Shown: positions 1 through 8,822, counted from the first letter of the stretch. The stretch is 64,000 nt of DNA from Candidatus Bathyarchaeota archaeon (GCA_018396705.1 JAGTQZ010000002.1:62001-126000); one strand, 5' to 3'. Notes: generated by a model from the sequence alone, not told the origin. Numbers and translations: made by a program.

Positions 1-276
1 ATCCACAGCGCCTCTTCCATACAGTTTGCCATTAACCTTTTTTACTGGAATATATCCCGGAACAGTGTCAATGTGTCCACATAACAAAATCACTGGTTTT
101 CCATGTCCAGCCTTGCCTAGCACGTTTCCAACACCATCAATGTCGACCTTAAATCCAAATTTTCTCATTTCATCTGCAATGAAGACGCTTACTTCTTGCT
201 CTTTGCCTGATGGACTGTAAAACTTTAGGAGACTAGTTAGAAACTGAATGGCTTGTTCTTGGGCAATGTTCTCCAT
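1..276 (-). CDS. lysK: [LysW]-lysine/ornithine hydrolase, N-terminal part
   Basis: The first 92 codons of an M20-family metallopeptidase run off the left edge of the window. The start is ATG at 276. The translation contains CGHIDTVPG near residue 66, with the metal-binding His-x-Asp of M20 enzymes, and ends at GRGAVD, the usual next M20 motif. In this pathway LysK releases lysine (or ornithine) from the LysW carrier protein, the last step. Its start overlaps the 3' end of lysJ by 44 bp, so it is the distal gene of the lysW-X-Y-Z-J-K operon. The family call from motifs and context is strong; lysine versus ornithine specificity cannot be read from this fragment. Confidence 0.88.
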   Translation of the reverse strand, partial: MENIAQEQAIQFLTSLLKFYSPSGKEQEVSVFIADEMRKFGFKVDIDGVGNVLGKAGHGKPVILLCGHIDTVPGYIPVKKVNGKLYGRGAVD

Positions 277-1444
277 TCAAGATTTCATCCATTACCGTTA
301 TAACTGTATCAATATCTTTTTCGGTAATTATAAATGGAGGCAAAAAGCGTAACACGTTTTTACCGGCATCGAGCATGAGAACCCCTTTCTGCAGAGCACC
401 CAATATCACATTTAAAACATCAATCTTTAATTCCACTCCTGCCATGAGGCCTAAGCCGCGTACCTCCCTCATTATTCTGTGGCGTAACTGCAATTCTTCT
501 AATCTATCCAAAAAGTAACGCCCAAGCTTTCCAACTTTTTCTGGAAGCTTTTCTTCGATAAGCACATCGATCGTGGCGCATCCTGCAGCGCATGCAACGG
601 GGTTCCCTCCAAACGTGCTTGTGTGTTCTCCAACTTCAAGGGCAGACGCTATTTCCTCTTTGGCCAAAGTTGCTCCAAGAGGTAAGCCCCCGGCAATCGA
701 TTTGGCAACACATAAAATGTCAGGTGTTATGGCCCAATGTTCACAAGCAAACATTTTCCCGGTTCTGCCCATTCCAGTTTGGACCTCATCCAATATTAGG
801 AGAACTCCTGTTTTATCACACAACTCTCTTAAAGACTGGAAAAATCCTTCAGGTGGAACTATGACACCGCTTTCGCCTTGCACCGGCTCAGCTATGATTG
901 CTGCAGTCTTTTCCGTGATCGCCTCCTTTATCTTCTGCAGGTTGAACCTTGGCACATGTTTGAAATCCGGCACAAGAGGCTGAAAAGGCCCCCTATACTT
1001 TTCCTTCCATGTTGCGGAAAGGGCACCCATGGTTTTTCCATGGAAGCCACCCATCATCGCGATTATCTCTGTTTTCCCAGTGTATTTACGCGCCATTTTT
1101 ATGGCGCATTCAACACTTTCGGCTCCACTGTTTCCAAGAAAGGCTTTGGTCAAACCTTTAGGCGCGATTTTAATTAACTTTTCAAGGAACTTCGCTCTTG
1201 TCTCATTGTAAAAGGAGCCATGGCACGGGATAAGCCTTTCTACCTGCCTTTTTATTGCCTGAACTATGGCTGGGTGAGAGTAACCGAGAATGCAGACTCC
1301 ATAGTTTCCGGTAAAGTCCAAGTACTTTTTACCGTTTATATCCCATAGATAAACACCTTCACCCTTGGAAATCACTATAGGCCTCTTTGCGTAGGACCTT
1401 ATCATGTACTTGTCTTCTAAAGTCATGATGGAACTTTCATCCAT
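233..1444 (-). CDS. lysJ: [LysW]-aminoadipate/glutamate semialdehyde aminotransferase
   Basis: A class III PLP-dependent aminotransferase (ArgD/LysJ family) of 403 aa, normal length. GNSGAESVECAIKMARKYTG around residue 105 is the cofactor phosphate-binding region, DEVQTGMGRTGK carries the PLP-ring Asp, and AKSIAGGLPLGA carries the Schiff-base lysine. It transfers an amino group to the semialdehyde held on LysW. It overlaps lysZ by 8 bp and lysK by 44 bp, so these genes are probably translated in a coupled way. Met1 and Met7 are both possible starts. As in other archaea, one enzyme may serve both lysine and arginine synthesis; that is family knowledge, not visible here. Confidence 0.9.
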   Translation of the reverse strand: MDESSIMTLEDKYMIRSYAKRPIVISKGEGVYLWDINGKKYLDFTGNYGVCILGYSHPAIVQAIKRQVERLIPCHGSFYNETRAKFLEKLIKIAPKGLTKAFLGNSGAESVECAIKMARKYTGKTEIIAMMGGFHGKTMGALSATWKEKYRGPFQPLVPDFKHVPRFNLQKIKEAITEKTAAIIAEPVQGESGVIVPPEGFFQSLRELCDKTGVLLILDEVQTGMGRTGKMFACEHWAITPDILCVAKSIAGGLPLGATLAKEEIASALEVGEHTSTFGGNPVACAAGCATIDVLIEEKLPEKVGKLGRYFLDRLEELQLRHRIMREVRGLGLMAGVELKIDVLNVILGALQKGVLMLDAGKNVLRFLPPFIITEKDIDTVITVMDEILNGEHCPRTSHSVSN

Positions 1445-2249
1445 TAACTATCACTGTTCCATTTTCATGTCGAATAGCTGATGTAATTGGAGATTTCCGC
1501 AGTCCAGAAGAAATTATCACTTCTTTAACACCAATGTTTAGAGCTTCAGCGGCCGCGTGTACTTTGGTGCTCATGCCTGCGCCTATTTTTGGAAGGGCCT
1601 CTTTGATTTCGGAACTTTTCGTTATTGGTACGACTTTCCCGTCTAGGATAACGCCTTCCACATCGGTTAAAAAAACAAGTTCATCTGCCTTTACTGCGCC
1701 GGCAATGCTAGCAGCAGCGCGATCACCGTCAACATTTAAAAGCTCAAATTCTTCTCCTATGGCTACCGGTGATATTACTGGCACGTACCCGTTTCCTATA
1801 AGAAGCTTAAGGAGTTCACTGTTTACTTCGTGTATTTTCCCGGAAAATCCAGCGTCAATGACTTTTTTTCTTCCCCTTTCGTCGACTATGATCATTCTTT
1901 CCTTTCTTTTTGCCTTGAGGAGACCGCCGTCTACACCCGAAAGTCCAATGCTGCGCACTCCGCAGCTTTGAAAAACTGAGACAATTTTTTTGTTGATTTT
2001 GCCGGACATGACCATATTATAGATTTCCACTGTGTCTTTGTCTGTGTATCGGCTTCTGAAACCTTCAGGAGAGATTACAAATTTCTGTTCTTGGCCAAGT
2101 TTTTCAGCGATAGCCGTTACTTCGGCTCCCCCTCCGTGGACGAAGATAACACTGTTTCCGCCTTTGTGGACAACATCTCCTACGTCGCTGGCAATTTCGC
2201 CAAGATTATTTTTAAGAACGTTTCCCCCAGCTTTCACAACAATCAGCAT
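1437..2249 (-). CDS. lysZ: [LysW]-aminoadipate/glutamate kinase
   Basis: An amino-acid kinase fold protein (ArgB/LysZ family), 270 aa. KAGGNVLKNN at the N-terminus is the phosphate-binding Lys-Gly-Gly segment, FVHGGGAEVT near residue 36 is the substrate glycine loop, and NVDGDRAAASIAGAVKADEL near residue 170 leads into the ATP site (FLTDVEGV). It phosphorylates the side-chain carboxylate of the residue attached to LysW. It lies 4 bp after lysY and overlaps lysJ. Acetylglutamate kinase is the alternative name by homology; the adjacent lysW makes the carrier-protein version more likely. Confidence 0.9.
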   Translation of the reverse strand: MLIVVKAGGNVLKNNLGEIASDVGDVVHKGGNSVIFVHGGGAEVTAIAEKLGQEQKFVISPEGFRSRYTDKDTVEIYNMVMSGKINKKIVSVFQSCGVRSIGLSGVDGGLLKAKRKERMIIVDERGRKKVIDAGFSGKIHEVNSELLKLLIGNGYVPVISPVAIGEEFELLNVDGDRAAASIAGAVKADELVFLTDVEGVILDGKVVPITKSSEIKEALPKIGAGMSTKVHAAAEALNIGVKEVIISSGLRKSPITSAIRHENGTVIVNG

Positions 2250-2253
2250 TTTC

Positions 2254-3306
2254 TCACACCGGGTGGAAACCTACATGGTTTAAGCCTGTTTTTTCGTCAA
2301 ATCCAGACATTATGTTTAGGCATTGAACTGCTTGGCCCGCGGCTCCTTTTACAAGGTTGTCTATCGCAGAGAAAACTACAAGCCTGTTAACACGTGAATC
2401 CAGCTCGAAACCTATATCACAAAAGTTTGAGCCGACAACTATTTTTGGATCTGGAAACTGGTAAAGTCCCTTTTTATATCTGACAAAACGGATGAAGGGT
2501 TCACCCTCATAAGCTGAGCGGTAAGCCATCCAAACATCTTTCATTGTTACCTCTTTAACCAGGAACGTGTGAATTGTGGAAAGTATACCGCGCACTATGT
2601 TTACAGCATGCGGGGTAAACGCGACCTTCACCGGCCTTCCAGCGATTAAATTCAACTCTTGTTCTATCTCTGGAATATGTCTGTGATCAACTGGTTTGTA
2701 TGGCCTCGTTCCACCGGACCTTTCAGGGTGATGTGATGCTATTGATGGGCGATTACCCGCACCAGATGAACCTACCTTAACATCTACGACTATTCTATCC
2801 TTGTCAATGAAGCCTGCTTTAACTAGCGGTGCCAAGGCTAAGATGGTGGCGGTTGCCATGCAACCAGGGCAAGCTACAAGCCTCGCTTTTCTTATTTCTT
2901 CTCGATGAAGTTCTGGGAGGCCATAAACCGCTTCTGCAAGTATTTCTGGAGCTGGATGGCTCCATCCGTACCATTTAGGATAATTTTCAGAATCTTTTAA
3001 GCGGAAGTCTGCGCTCATATCAATAACCTTTAAGCCTGCATTCAGCAGTTCTGGAACATATTTAACTGAGGCACCATGCGGCAAGGCTGTGAAAACCAGA
3101 TCGCATTTCTCTTTTATTTCAGACAACCCGTAAGGAATGAATTTTAGCTGCGTGGCTCCCCTTAGGTTTGGATGTATAGTGTGAACATACTCACCAGCCT
3201 GTTTCTGTGAAGTAACTAGAGTTACTTCTACTTTCGGATGGAAAAGCAGTAGTCTCAAAAGTTCTCCGCCAACATATCCTGAACCGCCAATAACGCCTAC
3301 CCTCAT
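2254..3306 (-). CDS. lysY: [LysW]-aminoadipyl/glutamyl phosphate reductase
   Basis: ArgC/LysY-family NADPH-dependent reductase, about 350 aa. It opens with the Rossmann motif GGSGYVGGELLRLLLFHP; VACPGCMATATILALAPL near residue 145 carries the catalytic cysteine, and a conserved histidine segment (FTPHAVNIVRG) follows near residue 235. It reduces the acyl-phosphate on LysW to a semialdehyde. I chose ATG at 3306, giving MRVGVIGG and a GGAAG-type ribosome site just upstream; a TTG at 3321 would add five residues. It sits directly between lysX and lysZ with almost no spacer. Confidence 0.9.
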   Translation of the reverse strand: MRVGVIGGSGYVGGELLRLLLFHPKVEVTLVTSQKQAGEYVHTIHPNLRGATQLKFIPYGLSEIKEKCDLVFTALPHGASVKYVPELLNAGLKVIDMSADFRLKDSENYPKWYGWSHPAPEILAEAVYGLPELHREEIRKARLVACPGCMATATILALAPLVKAGFIDKDRIVVDVKVGSSGAGNRPSIASHHPERSGGTRPYKPVDHRHIPEIEQELNLIAGRPVKVAFTPHAVNIVRGILSTIHTFLVKEVTMKDVWMAYRSAYEGEPFIRFVRYKKGLYQFPDPKIVVGSNFCDIGFELDSRVNRLVVFSAIDNLVKGAAGQAVQCLNIMSGFDEKTGLNHVGFHPV

Positions 3307-3323
3307 TTTAGCCACTTCCAAAC

Positions 3324-4505
3324 CTAATTTTTGTCAAGGAGACTCTCCGCGCATCTTAAAAGTTGCTCTGCCAAGTTTATCTCGGCGGCCAGTCTAGTTT
3401 GTTCCCAGAAATCTGGGCAAGCGTTTGCTTCGTGAAACATTATATGGTCTTTCATGTCTTTAACCTGTTCCTGTATTGTTTTTTGGATGTGGCGGTACGC
3501 CTCGGAGCTTGCGTAATTGTTAAACGACCTTTCCAATTTTTCGTTCCATTGGATAAAATTTTCCTTCGTTACTTTCTCCTTTTTGACTTTCTGTATCTCG
3601 TCAAAAAATGGTTTTAACCGTTCAAATTCCATTGCAAGTTCATTGCTGACCGCCATCTCTTTTCCAAAGTTTATCATCGCGTCGAGGGCTAAAACCCAAG
3701 CGTCACAACCTTTTCCTATAGCTTCAGCACATCTTACAGCTTTTTCTCTTATTTGTTGGGGCAAACTTACCCCGAAAACCATGTTGCCTAAATATGCGTT
3801 TGTCCTAAAATCCCTAAGTCCCGTTCTAGCCATTGCATTTGGGTGACAGCAGGCCTCTTTACCTTTCTCCTTCGCGACAATTATTCTCAAATCGAAAAAC
3901 CATTTATTAATAAACTCTTGGGCTAATACCCCAATCGGGTTTATGATGGAAGGCTTAATTTCGCTCAAAATATTAAGGAGCTCCTGCTGTTCAGCGGCCA
4001 GTTTGATGTCCCTGCCATGTGAACCTGCATCTGGTTTCACCACAACGGGATTATTCCCAATCGCTTGCTGAACTAATTGGGCGATTTCAGTTTCATTTGA
4101 AATTTCACGTCCATCAGCAGTTTTCTCCTTAGGGTCGCATGGCACATAAACCGTTGCTGGTATACTGATCCTTTCTTTCCAAAAGCGGAGAAGTGTCCTA
4201 AGCTTGCTGAAACATACATATTCGACTTGCAGAGGATTTAGAACTTTCTTCTCCAGTGTTTCAAAAATTGCTCCAATAAACAATCGGCGGTTCTTGCTCT
4301 GCGCCCTATTCAATATCACGGAGACATTTTTTAACTCTTCTGAAAAATCTTTACTCAAACTTTTGATTTGCCAACGGTTGTTTGCTATTAAAAAAGAAGT
4401 TTTGCGGAATGGTATAAATGTTAAGTTTATGCCATGCTTCTCGGCTGTTAGCTGTATCCCCATTTCATCTGTTCCTGTTTGCTCACAGAGAATTGCTATG
4501 CTCAT
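3324..4505 (-). CDS. lysX: LysX/ArgX-like ATP-grasp ligase with large insertion
   Basis: An ATP-grasp (RimK-like) ligase that should attach alpha-aminoadipate or glutamate to the C-terminal Glu of LysW. VVVKPDAGSHGRDIKLA near residue 155 is the ATP-grasp lysine and flexible loop; DLRIIVAKEK near 205, TNAYLGN near 235 and FHEANACPDF near 357 are the later ATP-grasp segments. At 393 aa it is about 110 residues longer than typical LysX (around 280). Much of the excess is a charged, predicted-helical stretch at about residues 281-352, placed between two core strands. The substrate-loop motif TNAYLGN also differs from the forms I know for LysX and ArgX, so specificity is open. Position between lysW and lysY supports the role. 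Confidence 0.78.
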   Translation of the reverse strand: MSIAILCEQTGTDEMGIQLTAEKHGINLTFIPFRKTSFLIANNRWQIKSLSKDFSEELKNVSVILNRAQSKNRRLFIGAIFETLEKKVLNPLQVEYVCFSKLRTLLRFWKERISIPATVYVPCDPKEKTADGREISNETEIAQLVQQAIGNNPVVVKPDAGSHGRDIKLAAEQQELLNILSEIKPSIINPIGVLAQEFINKWFFDLRIIVAKEKGKEACCHPNAMARTGLRDFRTNAYLGNMVFGVSLPQQIREKAVRCAEAIGKGCDAWVLALDAMINFGKEMAVSNELAMEFERLKPFFDEIQKVKKEKVTKENFIQWNEKLERSFNNYASSEAYRHIQKTIQEQVKDMKDHIMFHEANACPDFWEQTRLAAEINLAEQLLRCAESLLDKN

Positions 4506-4558
4506 GGCGCATCCGGTTTAAAAGTTATGAAGAGGAAGAAAAGAAAATTGAGGGTTGG

Positions 4559-4732
4559 CTACTCGCCCCAGTCTTCTCCCTCAATTTGGAGTTCTTCAAT
4601 TACTACGGAGTCTGTGTTGACTTCTTTGACTTCAAGTTCAAGTCCGCAATCTGGACACGATAGGATTTCACCCTTTGAAACGTCGCTTGGTACTTCGATT
4701 TTTGCACCGCATTCTGGGCAGACTGACTCCAT
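4559..4732 (-). CDS. lysW: LysW amino-group carrier protein
   Basis: A 57-residue acidic protein starting at ATG 4732. It has a zinc-ribbon pair CPEC (residues 5-8) and CPDC (26-29) and ends in GEDWGE, the invariant tail of LysW whose terminal glutamate gamma-carboxyl receives aminoadipate or glutamate. LysW carries and protects the growing intermediate while LysX, LysZ, LysY and LysJ act on it. It is the first gene of the minus-strand operon, 53 bp before lysX, and has its own TATA box upstream. The Cys spacing and the EDWGE tail make this identification secure. Confidence 0.96.
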   Translation of the reverse strand: MESVCPECGAKIEVPSDVSKGEILSCPDCGLELEVKEVNTDSVVIEELQIEGEDWGE

Positions 4733-4743
4733 TTTATATCACA

Positions 4744-4778
4744 CGCTTCATGGAAGCGCTTAAGGCTTCTTATATATG
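4744..4778 (-). promoter_or_regulatory. lysW operon promoter with palindrome
   Basis: Read on the minus strand, a TATA box (CATATATAAG, around 4770-4778) lies about 26 bp before the predicted transcription start near 4748. A short inverted repeat, CGCTTC-ATG-GAAGCG at 4744-4758, covers that start. The layout suggests an operator for lysine/arginine control, but the repeat is short. Confidence 0.5.
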
Positions 4779-4876
4779 TTTTGGTCATCATATTACTTTA
4801 AAAGCCACAAAAGACCAAGAATAGCCACAAAGAATTTGATTACGTCCAAAATTGTTCAAACCAAGTGTGGGATTTT

Positions 4877-4922
4877 AGCGCAAAATAGGAAGCTATATAA
4901 GCTCATAACGTATTTTGCGTTA
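4877..4922 (+). promoter_or_regulatory. proC promoter: TATA box inside an inverted repeat
   Basis: The TATA box CTATATAAG (4893-4901) is flanked by a perfect 8-bp inverted repeat, CGCAAAAT (4879-4886) and ATTTTGCG (4912-4919). Allowing two mismatches, each arm extends to 14 positions. The two half sites are about 33 bp apart centre to centre, three helical turns, with TATA between them and the predicted start near the second arm. This is a plausible repressor site for proC. Confidence 0.55.
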
Positions 4923-4946
4923 CCAAATTGGAAAGGTTGATGGAAC

Positions 4947-5756
4947 ATGGAGACCATAACTGTAATAGGCGCGGGAATGCTCGGCAGCGCCATAGTTAAA
5001 AGCCTTTTAAAGGCAGGATACGTGGGCAACGTTATCGCTACAAGGCGCGACGCGGAAAAGCTAAAAGAGCTGGAGGCATTAGGGTCAAAGACCACTACAA
5101 ACAACAAGGAAGCTGCAAGAAACGCTGACGTTATTTTCCTATGCGTGAAGCCTAAAGATGTTGGAAAAGTTCTCAAAGAAATAAGCAGCGAAATTGAGGG
5201 AAAACTTGTAATATCAACAGCAGCTACAATTCCCCTAAAATTCTACAAAAAAATAGTCCCCAAAGCTAAGTTTGTTAGGACAATGCCAAACATCGCCGCT
5301 TTGGTTCAAGCGTCCTACACGGCTTACTGCTGCGACGAGGATATAACGGCAAGCGACAGAAAGAAAGTTGAAAAACTATTAAACGCTATAGGCGTCTCTC
5401 AAGAAGTTGAAGAAAAATACATGGACGCCATAACAGCCCTGAGCGGCAGCGGACCTGCCTACATATCAATCTTTATCGAGGCTTTAATGTACGCTGGATT
5501 GAGAGTTGGCTTGCCCAGAAATTTGTCGCTTTACAGTGCAGCCCAAACAGTTCTTGGAACGGGAAAACTGATATTGGAAACACAAGAGCATCCCGCCAAA
5601 ATAAAAGATATGGTTACGACGCCAGGTGGAACAACAATTGAAGCTATATATGAGCTGGAGGGAAGCCAAATCCGCCAAGCCTTAATGAGGGCCATAAAAG
5701 AGGCAACGGAAAAATGCCAAAAAATTAGGGGAGAAATAATCCAAGAAACAGTCTAA
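4947..5756 (+). CDS. proC: Pyrroline-5-carboxylate reductase
   Basis: ProC, 269 aa, last enzyme of proline synthesis: it reduces pyrroline-5-carboxylate with NAD(P)H. The N-terminal [16 protein letters not shown] is the dinucleotide-binding fold; [17 protein letters not shown] near residue 161 and [13 protein letters not shown] near 211 are the family signatures. The start is ATG 4947. It is transcribed divergently from lysW and its last 4 bp overlap the end of the convergent hisI. No glutamate-5-kinase or glutamyl phosphate reductase gene is nearby, so how the substrate is made (for example from ornithine) cannot be told here. Confidence 0.93.
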   Translation: METITVIGAGMLGSAIVKSLLKAGYVGNVIATRRDAEKLKELEALGSKTTTNNKEAARNADVIFLCVKPKDVGKVLKEISSEIEGKLVISTAATIPLKFYKKIVPKAKFVRTMPNIAALVQASYTAYCCDEDITASDRKKVEKLLNAIGVSQEVEEKYMDAITALSGSGPAYISIFIEALMYAGLRVGLPRNLSLYSAAQTVLGTGKLILETQEHPAKIKDMVTTPGGTTIEAIYELEGSQIRQALMRAIKEATEKCQKIRGEIIQETV

Positions 5757-6103
5757 CCTCGTTTTTCTTTTTCTATCTGGTTATGGAAGCATGTTCTCTC
5801 TCCTGTGTGGCATGCGTTTCCTTTCTGTTCAACTAGAAAGAGTAATGCGTCGTAGTCACAGTCTACTAGAATGTCTTTAATCTTTTGGGTGTTTCCAGAG
5901 GTTTCACCCTTCATCCATAGCTTCTGTCTAGATCTACTCCAGTAGTGGGCATAACCGGTCTCTAAAGTCCTTCTTAAAGCTTCAGGGTTTGTGTAAGCTA
6001 ACATGAGGACCTCTTTTGTATTAAAGTCTTGCACTATCACTGGAATTAAGCCGCCGCCTTTTTGGAAATCTAACTGTTCGATGTTGATTTTTTTCATGTT
6101 CAA
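5753..6103 (-). CDS. hisI: Phosphoribosyl-AMP cyclohydrolase
   Basis: HisI domain only, 116 aa. The signature [15 protein letters not shown] followed by [10 protein letters not shown] provides the metal-binding Asp and Cys residues and the conserved HTG. It opens the purine ring of phosphoribosyl-AMP, the third step of histidine synthesis. It is the last gene of the his operon, overlaps hisF by 4 bp and meets proC tail to tail. The HisE pyrophosphohydrolase domain often fused to it is absent, and no separate hisE is in the window. ATG 6103 or the Met two codons later may be the start. Confidence 0.93.
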   Translation of the reverse strand: MNMKKINIEQLDFQKGGGLIPVIVQDFNTKEVLMLAYTNPEALRRTLETGYAHYWSRSRQKLWMKGETSGNTQKIKDILVDCDYDALLFLVEQKGNACHTGERTCFHNQIEKEKRG

Positions 6104-6903
6104 AGGCGAACCTCAACCCCCTTTTCCTTCAAAAACCTCTTAATAAATGGTATCGGATATTTATTGTAGTGGAAAATGGATGCGGCGAGGGCGGCGTCGG
6201 CTTTTCCAATGGAGAAGGCTTCAAGAAGATGTTCTGGTTTGCCTGCGCCTCCACTTGCAATGACTGGAATATTCACGTTTTCAGAAATGCTCCTAGTTAA
6301 TTCCAAGTCGTACCCGTTTTCTGTTCCATCTCTATCCATAGACGTGAGGAGAATTTCTCCGGCTCCGAGCTCTTCCGCTTTGGTTGCCCATTGAATTGCA
6401 TCTATCCCTGTGGGCTTGCGTCCTCCATACGTGTATACTTCAAACCAGCATGCTCCATCCTTTGTTTCAACCATGGTTTTGCCTTCAGTTTTTTCGTATC
6501 GTCTCTTAGCGTCGATGGCGACAACAACACATTGTTTCCCAAAGGTTTTTGCAAGCCTTGTAATTAAGCTGGGGTGTTCAACAGCTGCGGTGTTAATTGA
6601 TACTTTATCTGCTCCGCTGCAGAGTACAACTCTTGCATCTGAAAGGCTATGTATTCCACCGCCCACCGTGAAGGGGATATTTATTTCTGCGGCAACTCTC
6701 TCTACAACGTCCTTCAATATTTTCCGTTTTTCAGGTGAGGCTGTAATGTCGAGGAAAACAAGTTCATCTGCGCCCTCTTCTGAGTATCGCCTTGCCAACT
6801 CCACGGGGTCTCCAGCGTCTTTTAGGTTTAGGAAATGCACCCCTTTAACAACCCTTCCATGATCAACATCCAAGCATGGTATAATACGCTTCGCTAAGGG
6901 CAT
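6100..6903 (-). CDS. hisF: Imidazole glycerol phosphate synthase, cyclase subunit
   Basis: A (beta/alpha)8 barrel cyclase, 267 aa. [15 protein letters not shown] at the N-terminus carries the first catalytic Asp, and [16 protein letters not shown] near residue 139 carries the second; GGGIHSL and [11 protein letters not shown] are the phosphate-binding loops. With HisH it converts PRFAR to imidazole glycerol phosphate and AICAR using ammonia channelled from HisH. It lies between hisI (4 bp overlap) and hisA. Confidence 0.95.
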   Translation of the reverse strand: MPLAKRIIPCLDVDHGRVVKGVHFLNLKDAGDPVELARRYSEEGADELVFLDITASPEKRKILKDVVERVAAEINIPFTVGGGIHSLSDARVVLCSGADKVSINTAAVEHPSLITRLAKTFGKQCVVVAIDAKRRYEKTEGKTMVETKDGACWFEVYTYGGRKPTGIDAIQWATKAEELGAGEILLTSMDRDGTENGYDLELTRSISENVNIPVIASGGAGKPEHLLEAFSIGKADAALAASIFHYNKYPIPFIKRFLKEKGVEVRL

Positions 6904-6908
6904 TCATT

Positions 6909-7628
6909 TCACCTGGCAAGTTCTAAAGCTTCTTTTAATGTAAAAACTCCTTCGTACAAGGCTTTTCCTATAACCACGCCATAAACGCCGGCTTGCTTTA
7001 AAATGGCTAAGTCGTTTAAACTACTCACTCCGCCAGCCGCAATTATCCGCGCTTTCTGCAGGGCGCAAATTCGCTTTACGATGTTAATGCTTACTCCTTT
7101 AAGAGTGCCATCTCTACTTATTGAAGTTAACAGGAAAGTTTTAACCTTAAGCTTCAAGAATTTTTTCATAGCTTCAGCTACGCTCAATTCAGCCTCTTTT
7201 CTCCAGCCTTCAATCATAACCCTGCCATTTTCATCATAATCGAGCGCCACGATAATGCAGTCACCGAATTTTTCTATTAAGTATTTTATGGCTTCTGGCT
7301 TTTTAAAAGCCAGGGTTCCAAGCATAACTTTGTCCACGCCTATGCTAAGAAGTTTTTCCGCTGCTTCCTCGCTTCTTATTCCTCCTCCGACGTGTACAGG
7401 TATTTTCACTGCTTGAACTATTTCTGAAATTGTAGCGAAGTTGTTTCCCCTGTTTAAGGCAGCGTCTAAGTCAATTACGTGAAGGGCGTCTGCTCCGTCT
7501 TTTTCCCACTTTTTAGCTACCTCTACAGGCTTCCCTAGCCAATCGTAAATTTTCGCTGCTTCTGGATCACCTTTAAGAAGTCTCACAACCTTTCCATCCA
7601 TTAAGTCGATGGCTGGAAAGATTTTCAC
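6909..7628 (-). CDS. hisA: ProFAR isomerase
   Basis: HisA, 239 aa, barrel isomerase acting just before the HisHF synthase. AIDLMDGKVVRLLKGDPE carries the N-terminal catalytic Asp; VGGGIRS and AAGGVSSLNDL are phosphate loops; SRDGTLKGVS carries the second catalytic Asp. The C-terminal VVIGKALYEG is typical. Its barrel shares ancestry with the adjacent hisF. The histidine operon context settles HisA over TrpF or bifunctional PriA. Confidence 0.94.
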   Translation of the reverse strand: MKIFPAIDLMDGKVVRLLKGDPEAAKIYDWLGKPVEVAKKWEKDGADALHVIDLDAALNRGNNFATISEIVQAVKIPVHVGGGIRSEEAAEKLLSIGVDKVMLGTLAFKKPEAIKYLIEKFGDCIIVALDYDENGRVMIEGWRKEAELSVAEAMKKFLKLKVKTFLLTSISRDGTLKGVSINIVKRICALQKARIIAAGGVSSLNDLAILKQAGVYGVVIGKALYEGVFTLKEALELAR

Positions 7629-7637
7629 CGCTGCGTT

Positions 7638-8243
7638 TCACCTCTTAACAAAATTGCGGAAATTCTTAAGGAACTTTAATCCTTGCGAGCCTGACTTCTC
7701 CGGGTGAAACTGTGTGCCAAAGATGTTTCGTTTTGCGACGACGGAGGCGAAACTTACACCATAGGTGGTTTCAGCGCATACAACATCTTTTTCGGCTGGA
7801 ACTGGATAGTATGAGTGGGCAAAGTAACCATAAAAATAGTCTCCTATACCATCAAACAGAGTGCTTGGCTTTACCGCTTGAACAATGTTCCATCCCATGT
7901 GAGGCACTTTGACCAAACTTGGCAGCCTAACATTTTCACCTCCAAGAAGCGCTAAGCCTTCACCTGGGCCCTCTTCGCTTTTTTGGAATAGAAGTTGCAT
8001 GCCTAAGCATATGCCCAAAATTGGCGTTCCCTCTTTGGCTAAATCGGTTAGGTGCTCCTTAATGGAAGCCAATTTTCCCGAAACTTTTAAAAAGTTTCCG
8101 ACGCCTGGAAGGATTACGACGTCTGCCTGGTTGAGTAACTTTTTATTGAATCCTATTGATGGTGTGAATCCAATTTTGCCTAGTGCACATTTGAGGCTGT
8201 AAATGTTTCCAACACCGTAGTCGAGGATAACTGCCTTCAGCAA
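7638..8243 (-). CDS. hisH: Imidazole glycerol phosphate synthase, glutaminase subunit
   Basis: Class I glutamine amidotransferase, 201 aa. GICLGMQLLFQ near residue 77 contains the nucleophilic cysteine and GTQFHPEKSG near residue 177 supplies the His and Glu of the triad. It hydrolyses glutamine and feeds ammonia to HisF. It directly abuts hisB (0 bp) and precedes hisA by 9 bp. Confidence 0.95.
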   Translation of the reverse strand: MLKAVILDYGVGNIYSLKCALGKIGFTPSIGFNKKLLNQADVVILPGVGNFLKVSGKLASIKEHLTDLAKEGTPILGICLGMQLLFQKSEEGPGEGLALLGGENVRLPSLVKVPHMGWNIVQAVKPSTLFDGIGDYFYGYFAHSYYPVPAEKDVVCAETTYGVSFASVVAKRNIFGTQFHPEKSGSQGLKFLKNFRNFVKR

Positions 8244-8819
8244 TTAAATCAACCCTTTAGAGCTGGGTGCACCCTTCCTCCTTGGATCGATGGTTACTGC
8301 TTGTCTCAGTGAAAGCGCAAGAGCTTTAAAGGCTGCCTCAGCCTTGTGATGATCATTAGCTCCGTACTGAGCCCATATGTGGACGTTGGCCTGCATGGAC
8401 GTGGCAAAACTTTCTAGGAAATGGTAAATATCCTCGCATGGCATGTCCTCAATTTTTTTGCCCCTGAATTTTAAATCGATTTTAACATAGGGACGTTTTG
8501 CCAAGTCAACGGCACAGAAAACAAGGGAGCAGTCCATTGGGACCGCTGCGAATCCAAATCGGGCTATTCCTTCACCATTGCCTAATGCTTTTCTGACCGC
8601 TTGACCCAAACATATTGCCACATCTTCTGTTATGTGGTGTTTGAGGTCTCCTTTTACAGAAACTGTGATGTCGATTAAGCTGTGAAAGGCTAGCGTAGTT
8701 ATTAAATGGTTGAGAAAAGCTATTCCCGTGTTACCGTCGGCCTTCCCTACGGAGTCAAGGTTGACCTTTACGCAGACTTCGGTTTCCCGCGTTTTCCTAG
8801 AAATCTCGGCAATTCTCAT
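8244..8819 (-). CDS. hisB: Imidazoleglycerol-phosphate dehydratase
   Basis: HisB dehydratase, 191 aa, single-function archaeal form without the phosphatase domain. Two HH motifs bind the metals: HHITEDVAICLGQA near residue 61 and NDHHKAEAAFKALALSLRQA near residue 155; the end PSSKGLI matches the family tail. One oddity: the usual FLDHM motif reads FLNHL here (residue 37 is Asn instead of Asp), while the metal-binding His is kept. A histidinol-phosphate phosphatase must be encoded elsewhere. Confidence 0.93.
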   Translation of the reverse strand: MRIAEISRKTRETEVCVKVNLDSVGKADGNTGIAFLNHLITTLAFHSLIDITVSVKGDLKHHITEDVAICLGQAVRKALGNGEGIARFGFAAVPMDCSLVFCAVDLAKRPYVKIDLKFRGKKIEDMPCEDIYHFLESFATSMQANVHIWAQYGANDHHKAEAAFKALALSLRQAVTIDPRRKGAPSSKGLI

Positions 8820-8822
8820 TGT

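Noticed and set aside
3292-3306. ATG AGG GTA GGC GTT at the start of lysY resembles the his and ilv leader starts.
   Set aside because: It is the true start of a Rossmann-fold enzyme (MRVGVIGG), so the match is chance. It is recorded because it lowers confidence in the leader family based on similarity alone.
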